NCBI GenBank assembly: GCA_019686145.1
Contig: JADGHK010000060.1
Location: 1 to 9,342, forward strand
Length of the DNA stretch: 9,342 nucleotides
DNA from: Bryobacteraceae bacterium
GTDB taxonomy: Bacteria; Acidobacteriota; Terriglobia; Bryobacterales; Bryobacteraceae
Reading direction: 5' to 3'
Position numbers and translations under genes: made by a program. The notes beneath the pieces are model-generated. The model was not told the DNA's origin, made no database searches, and saw only the letters and a list, made by a program, of their open reading frames with translations. Positions 5,865 to 9,342 of the stretch are shown here, one piece after another (the first letter of the stretch is position 1; the number at the start of each line of letters is the position of its first letter).

Positions 5865-6788
5865 ATGGCGATGACACGACGCGAAGCCCTCGGTCTTCTT
5901 GCAGCGCCAGCGCTGCAGGGAGCCGCCTTCCAGACCATCCTCGTCCACGAGCACATCCTCGTTGACTTCATTGGAGCAAACGAAGTTTCGCGAAGCCGGT
6001 ACGACGCCCGGGAAGTGATCCGCATCGTCAAACCGTACCTTGAGGATCTAAAGCGCCACGGCTGCCGCCGGCTCCAGGAATGCACTCCGAACTACCTTGG
6101 GCGCGACCCGAAGCTCCTCCAAAAGCTGTCAGAGGAAACGGGGATCGAGATCTGGACAAACACAGGCCTCTACGGCGCCGGCAAGGACTTCCGGTACCTT
6201 CCCCCTTATGCAATGACGGAAACGCCGGAGGAACTTGCCGCGCGGTGGGTTCTGGAGGCAAAGCGCGGAATCGACGGAGTGAAGCCGAGGTTCATTAAGA
6301 TCGGCGTAAGCGGAAGCAATCCCCTCCACCCACTGGATCACAAACTGATCACAGCCGCCGCGATCACCTCGGCGGAAACAGGCCTCACCATCGCCTCCCA
6401 CACCGGCAACGGACGGGCAGCCCTGGAGCAGCTCGAAGTTGTCCAGTCACGGCGGGTCAAGCCGTCCAAGTTCGTATGGGTGCACGCGCAGAGCGAGAAA
6501 GATCACAGCATTCACGAGCAGGTAGCGCGCGCCGGAGCATGGGTGGAATTTGATGGCATCAGCCCTAAAACGGCGCGCTGGCACCATGAATGCATCGTGT
6601 ATATGGCCGAACAGAACCTCCTGAACCGCACTCTCATCTCACAGGATGCCGGATGGTATCACGTCGGCGAGCCGGGCGGCGGAGAATTCCGCGACTATTC
6701 GTACATCTACACCAACTTCATTCAAGGACTTGAAGAGCGTATCGTCCGGCAGTTACTGGAGGTGAATCCGGTCGAAGCGTTCGGCTAG
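5865..6788 (+). CDS. Tat-signal phosphotriesterase-family metal-dependent hydrolase
   Basis: This 307-residue member of the amidohydrolase superfamily is close to the phosphotriesterase / phosphotriesterase-homology proteins. All ligands of the two-metal site appear in order: H28-E-H30 on strand 1, K145 (FIKIGVSG) as the likely carboxylated bridging lysine, H179 (ASHTG), H207 (VHAQSEKD) and D261 (SQDAGWY). The N-terminus MAMTRREALGLLAAPAL is a twin-arginine export signal, so the folded enzyme probably works in the periplasm. The H-E-H follows that signal almost directly, which leaves hardly any lead-in strand. The natural substrate is unknown: relatives include lactonases, esterases and promiscuous phosphotriesterases. 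An ATG at 5871 is an alternative start that keeps the RR motif. It converges with an exported Gfo/Idh/MocA oxidoreductase, which may or may not share a pathway. Confidence 0.85.
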   Translation: MAMTRREALGLLAAPALQGAAFQTILVHEHILVDFIGANEVSRSRYDAREVIRIVKPYLEDLKRHGCRRLQECTPNYLGRDPKLLQKLSEETGIEIWTNTGLYGAGKDFRYLPPYAMTETPEELAARWVLEAKRGIDGVKPRFIKIGVSGSNPLHPLDHKLITAAAITSAETGLTIASHTGNGRAALEQLEVVQSRRVKPSKFVWVHAQSEKDHSIHEQVARAGAWVEFDGISPKTARWHHECIVYMAEQNLLNRTLISQDAGWYHVGEPGGGEFRDYSYIYTNFIQGLEERIVRQLLEVNPVEAFG

Positions 6789-6813
6789 CTGTCGCTCCGA
6801 CCGGGGGATAGCC

Positions 6814-8022
6814 CTAGAGCGGAAGAATCTCTTCCCGCTCGGGATCGAACTTGAGCCGCCGCTTCTGCAGATAGGCGATATTGCCGAGGTGTGAAGCCTG
6901 CGCCGATCGATGCCCGATGAGCACGTCGCCGTTGGGCAGCTTGCGGCTGCGGCAGCAATCCAAAAAGTTCTTCACGTGGTCCAGCGTAAAGTCGTAGTCC
7001 GGACCCTGCACAACTTCGGGTTTCGCTCCCCGCTCGGCGGTGTAAAACTCCATTTTGCTGCGGTCAATCCAGAGCCGTCCCTCCGTACCGCAGATCTCGA
7101 CCGCGGCTCCGCGGATTCCGGGCGCCAGTGTGGCTTCGAACGTAGCAGTGTAGTGGTCGCCATACTCCAGCAGCACGTTGATGGTGTCGGGAGCGGTTCT
7201 TCCGTCCTTGTAGTAATAGACGCCCCCTGCGGCGACTGCCGAGGTGGGTATCTCATGGCCAAGGAACATATGGACGACGTCGATCCAGTGAGTGAACAAA
7301 TCTGTCACTTGTCCGCCGCCAAAGTCGAGGTAGGCACGCCAGTTGAAATACTGCTGCGGATCGTAGTCCCTCCACTTGACGGGACCGAGAAAGCGGGCCC
7401 AATCGAGATTGCTGGGACGCGTTTGCAGCGACGCCGGCGCGCGGCGCAAGTGATACGAATTTCCGTGCCACCAGGTCCGCGCGAGCGTGACATGGCCGAG
7501 CCGCCGGATGTACTGGTCGCGGGCCAGAATGTAATGCGCGCCTGAACGCTGCTGCATTCCGACCTGGCAGATCCGGTTGTTTACGCGCGCAGCCTTGACG
7601 ATCTCGGGTCCTTCCTCGATGGTGAGGGTGAGGGGTTTCTCCACGTAGACGTCCTTGCCTGCATTCAGAGCGTCTATCGCGATCCGGCTATGCCAGTGAT
7701 CCGGCGTGGCGATAAGCACCGTGTCCAGATCACGCATTTCGAGCAGCTTACGATGGTCGCTGAACCCCTGAGCGGCCGTAGCCTTCTGTTTCGCAAGGTC
7801 GATGTGGTTTGCGTATATGTCGCAGACGGCGGCGACCTCTACTTGCGGCACCTTCTGAAACAGACCCATCACATGGCGCCCTCGATCTCCCGCCCCAATG
7901 ACGCCAAGGCGTATGCGATCGTTGGCTCCACGGACCTGCGAATAGGACAAAGCTGTCATCGCCATGGCGGTTCCCCCAGCAGCGCGAAGGAAGGACCGCC
8001 GACCAACGCCCGGATTCTGCAT
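6814..8022 (-). CDS. Tat-signal Gfo/Idh/MocA-family oxidoreductase
   Basis: This 402-residue NAD(P)-dependent dehydrogenase-like enzyme belongs to the family that includes glucose-fructose oxidoreductase. The N-terminus GRRSFLRAAGG (7-17) followed by a hydrophobic run is a twin-arginine signal, so export with bound cofactor is expected. The nucleotide motif GVIGAGDRG (40-48) follows, then DIY (68-70), ATPDHWH (105-111) and the hallmark E128-K129-P130. The C-terminal sheet domain carries GGGQVTDLFTHWIDVVH (235-251), with H245 and D248 as likely catalytic or substrate residues, and ends KFDPEREEIL (391-400). Substrates are probably sugars or sugar derivatives, but this is not readable. The start at 8022 is chosen because it places the Tat motif normally; upstream the frame has only a TTG at 8064. 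There is no ribosome site, but TATAAT stands six bases before the ATG. Confidence 0.9.
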   Translation of the reverse strand: MQNPGVGRRSFLRAAGGTAMAMTALSYSQVRGANDRIRLGVIGAGDRGRHVMGLFQKVPQVEVAAVCDIYANHIDLAKQKATAAQGFSDHRKLLEMRDLDTVLIATPDHWHSRIAIDALNAGKDVYVEKPLTLTIEEGPEIVKAARVNNRICQVGMQQRSGAHYILARDQYIRRLGHVTLARTWWHGNSYHLRRAPASLQTRPSNLDWARFLGPVKWRDYDPQQYFNWRAYLDFGGGQVTDLFTHWIDVVHMFLGHEIPTSAVAAGGVYYYKDGRTAPDTINVLLEYGDHYTATFEATLAPGIRGAAVEICGTEGRLWIDRSKMEFYTAERGAKPEVVQGPDYDFTLDHVKNFLDCCRSRKLPNGDVLIGHRSAQASHLGNIAYLQKRRLKFDPEREEILPL

Positions 8023-8028
8023 GAGCGA

Positions 8029-8034
8029 ATTATA
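8029..8034 (-). promoter_or_regulatory. -10 element, perfect TATAAT, probable leaderless promoter of the Gfo/Idh/MocA gene
   Basis: The minus strand reads TATAAT exactly, followed by six bases (TCGCTC) and the ATG at 8022. Normal spacing from a -10 box would put the first transcribed base on the A of the start codon. There is no Shine-Dalgarno sequence between them. No good -35 is seen 16-18 bases upstream. Confidence 0.6.
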
Positions 8035-8059
8035 CACGAGAAGTTTCGGCCCGTCTGAG

Positions 8060-8065
8060 CACAAT
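8060..8065 (+). promoter_or_regulatory. Weak -10-like hexamer before the BON-domain gene
   Basis: CACAAT matches TATAAT at four of six positions and stands six bases before the ATG at 8072, the same spacing as the opposing TATAAT. The whole gap between the two divergent genes is 49 bases (8023-8071). An alternative -10 is TTATAC at 8030-8035, which would give a leader of about 30 bases. Confidence 0.25.
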
Positions 8066-8071
8066 GCCGGT

Positions 8072-8434
8072 ATGAGACAAGCTGCAATGCTTTTCGTGTG
8101 CTTGCTTGCTTCATTGGTCGCCGCGGTAGGTCAGGCGCCGCAGAAGGCGGCGAATCCCGGCTTGCGCGATGAGGCTCTGAGAGAAGCAATCCTCGAACGG
8201 TTTTCGAAGTCGAAAGTAGCTTCCGAGGGGTTTCAGGTATATGTCAAGGGCACAACCGCAACGATCACTGGAAAGACCGATGTCGTCCAGCGCAAGGCTG
8301 CTGCGACAAGGATGGCCAAGTCGGCGGGAGCGCGCCAGGTGATCAATAAAATCCAGGTGTCGAAAGAGGGGCGCGAACGGGCTTCCCAAGGGATTCGAAG
8401 AGCGCGTGTCAAATCCGCCGCGGACCCCAGGTAA
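8072..8434 (+). CDS. Secreted single BON-domain protein
   Basis: This 120-residue protein has a signal peptide MRQAAMLFVCLLASLVAAVG (1-20) with probable cleavage near residue 22, so it is likely periplasmic. Residues about 34-97 match a BON domain: a leading helix (DEALREAILERF), the strand FQVYVKGTTATITGKT (54-69), a helix VQRKAAATRMAKSAGA and the closing strand RQVINKIQVS (88-97). BON domains are thought to bind phospholipid or support outer-membrane and osmotic-shock proteins (OsmY-type), often as two copies; here there is only one. The tail KEGRERASQGIRRARVK is strongly basic and could contact anionic lipid, which is my inference. The frame stays open upstream to 7964, but that part overlaps the opposing gene, while 8072 gives a clean signal peptide. 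No Shine-Dalgarno sequence is present. Confidence 0.82.
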   Translation: MRQAAMLFVCLLASLVAAVGQAPQKAANPGLRDEALREAILERFSKSKVASEGFQVYVKGTTATITGKTDVVQRKAAATRMAKSAGARQVINKIQVSKEGRERASQGIRRARVKSAADPR

Positions 8435-8448
8435 GCGATGTAGCGCTT
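8433..8448 (+). terminator. Short hairpin at the end of the BON-domain gene
   Basis: AAGCG at 8433-8437 pairs with CGCTT at 8444-8448 around a six-base loop, starting within the stop codon. The stem is only five base pairs and no run of T follows, so it is at best a weak terminator and may be chance. Confidence 0.2.
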
Positions 8449-8474
8449 GTAAATGTAGGGTGGTCAAGGCCGCA

Positions 8475-8483
8475 TGATAAAAT
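8475..8483 (+). promoter_or_regulatory. Extended -10 promoter of the peptidyl-prolyl isomerase gene
   Basis: TGATAAAAT fits the extended -10 pattern TGn followed by TAAAAT, a five-of-six match to TATAAT. The transcript would begin near 8490 and have a leader of about 15 bases before the ATG at 8505. A TTGTAA at 8447-8452 resembles a -35 but is about 25 bases away, which is too far. Confidence 0.45.
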
Positions 8484-8504
8484 CGGAGCGTTTACCGCAA
8501 GCCT

Positions 8505-9342
8505 ATGAAACTCCCCTTTTGTTTCGGTATCGCTCTCGCCTCCGCTGTTTTTGCGCAGGCTCCCGGCACGGCAGAACCACCCGCTCCGAAACCATCTGAG
8601 ACGAAACCTGCGGAATCTCAGCGTGTGTCCGTTCCGGTTGTCTTCATCACGCCGAGCACTGTGGTGGCAACGGTCGATGGGCGCAAGTTCACAGCCGGTG
8701 AACTCGATGTGCTTGCGAGCTCCGTTCCCGGGCTGAAGCAGAACATGAATTCAAACCCCCAGCAGTTCCTCCAGCAATACGGATTGTTGATAGCCCTTTC
8801 GAAAATGGCGGAAGAGCACGGTCTGGAGAAGGTCAGCCCATTTAAGGAACGGATCGAGTATGCAAAGATGCAGGTACTTTATCAGGCCGAACTGGACCAC
8901 AAGTACAACCAGTTTGTCGTCCCGCCTGAAGAAGTGAAGAAGTACTACGAAGCCAACAAGGATAAGTACACCTTCGTTAAGATCAAAGCCATTTACATTC
9001 CTTTCAGCTCCTCGCCGCCTCCTCAGGACGGAAAGGAAAAGAAGGTGCTGACGGAAGCGGAGGCTCTGGAAAAGGCGAAGAGCATCGTGAAGGAAGCCCG
9101 CGCCGGAGCGGATTTCGTCAAGCTGGTGAAGGAGCATTCCCAGGATCCGAACTCCGTAGCCAAAGACGGCGACTTCGGCACATTCAGGAAGGGCGACAAG
9201 ATTCCGGATCACATCAAGGCGGTGATCTTCGCCTTGAAGACGGGAGAAGTGAGTGATCCAGTGCGCCAGCCGTTCGGCTTCTACATTTTCCGCGCGGAAG
9301 AGGCAGGCTCGCAGACCTATGAGCAGGCTGCTGGCGCAATTG
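8505..9342 (+). CDS. Secreted SurA/PrsA-like parvulin peptidyl-prolyl isomerase (partial, runs off the right end)
   Basis: This partial gene encodes 279 visible residues with no stop in the window. The signal peptide is MKLPFCFGIALASAVFAQA (1-19), followed by a proline- and lysine-rich linker (about 20-40). Residues 53-150 form a SurA/PrsA-type chaperone region that opens VVATVDGRKFTAGELD (53-68). The parvulin domain begins near 153 with YTFVKIKAIYIPF. It includes a 20-residue charged and proline-rich loop, the DPNSVAKDGDFGTFRKGDKIP block (214-234) and FGFYIFRAEE (257-266). The role is catalysis of proline isomerisation and holding of outer-membrane or periplasmic proteins during folding. The ATG at 8505 is the only possible start, because an in-frame TAA lies at 8478-8480. 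No Shine-Dalgarno sequence is seen. It may form an envelope-related neighbourhood with the BON gene, although a 70-base gap separates them. Confidence 0.88.
   Translation, partial: MKLPFCFGIALASAVFAQAPGTAEPPAPKPSETKPAESQRVSVPVVFITPSTVVATVDGRKFTAGELDVLASSVPGLKQNMNSNPQQFLQQYGLLIALSKMAEEHGLEKVSPFKERIEYAKMQVLYQAELDHKYNQFVVPPEEVKKYYEANKDKYTFVKIKAIYIPFSSSPPPQDGKEKKVLTEAEALEKAKSIVKEARAGADFVKLVKEHSQDPNSVAKDGDFGTFRKGDKIPDHIKAVIFALKTGEVSDPVRQPFGFYIFRAEEAGSQTYEQAAGAI

Noticed and set aside
6783..6813. Terminator hairpin between the two convergent exported-enzyme genes
   Set aside because: GGCTA and TAGCC can pair around an inner GTCG-CTC-CGAC stem, but the bulges are large and no T run follows on either strand; I could not support it.
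8023..8064. Extra 14 residues at the start of the Gfo/Idh/MocA protein
   Set aside because: It needs a TTG start, runs through the TATAAT promoter element and pushes the twin-arginine motif unusually far from the N-terminus.
7964..8071. Earlier start for the BON-domain gene
   Set aside because: It would overlap the start of the opposing Gfo/Idh/MocA gene and bury the signal peptide; the ATG at 8072 gives a clean signal peptide.
8751..9212. Antisense open frame inside the parvulin gene
   Set aside because: The plus strand encodes a clear signal peptide plus SurA-like and parvulin domains; the antisense translation shows no recognisable domain.
1..9342. Mobile element, CRISPR array, phage or defence island
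   Set aside because: No transposase, integrase, terminal repeats, spaced repeats or abrupt composition change was seen; the genes are housekeeping-like and tightly packed.

Overview
This window looks like ordinary chromosomal DNA from a free-living, GC-rich Gram-negative bacterium, most likely an acidobacterium of the Solibacter/Bryobacter type. That placement is inferred from the style of the genes, not from a marker gene. The clues are Tat-exported Gfo/Idh/MocA and phosphotriesterase-like enzymes, a secreted heavy-metal-binding-domain protein, a periplasmic parvulin and a BON-domain protein, all in evenly GC-rich sequence. Coding density is very high. The longest stretch without a gene is about 70 bases. 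I see no tRNA, rRNA, insertion sequence, CRISPR array, phage gene or attachment site.

Layout. Bases 1-91 hold the end of an unrecognised upstream gene, which overlaps a DAACS-family dicarboxylate/amino-acid symporter (76-1314). A small four-helix membrane protein (1318-1689) follows. It converges tail to tail with a leftward pair: an SDR oxidoreductase (3316-2537) and a secreted metal-binding-domain protein (2540-1686), joined by a GTGA start/stop overlap. Only 24 bases from the SDR start, a tartrate / D-malate dehydrogenase-type decarboxylating enzyme reads rightward (3341-4405). Next comes a compact chemotaxis-type cluster, CheY - CheX-like - CheW-like (4469-5834), with no CheA or receptor in view. 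A Tat-signal phosphotriesterase-family amidohydrolase (5865-6788) faces a Tat-signal Gfo/Idh/MocA oxidoreductase (8022-6814). The right end has a secreted BON-domain protein (8072-8434) and a secreted SurA/PrsA-like peptidyl-prolyl isomerase that runs off the window (8505-9342).

How the genes may fit together. The symporter, the SDR and the tartrate/D-malate dehydrogenase could serve uptake and oxidation of C4 acids or sugar acids, but they are not in one transcript. The CheY/CheX/CheW trio could be a small signalling node in which the CheX-like protein dephosphorylates CheY-P. The right half is mostly exported enzymes and envelope proteins.

The most unusual signal is regulatory. Several genes that lack a Shine-Dalgarno sequence have a -10-like hexamer 6 or 7 bases before the start codon (TATAAT, TATCAT, CACAAT, TAAGAT). 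This suggests leaderless transcripts, whereas the tartrate dehydrogenase, cheY and cheX genes have clear AGGAG-type sites. No clearly new multi-gene system is visible. The strongest leads are the leaderless-start pattern, the CheA-less CheY-CheX-CheW set, and the metal-binding protein with a duplicated histidine-bearing module.
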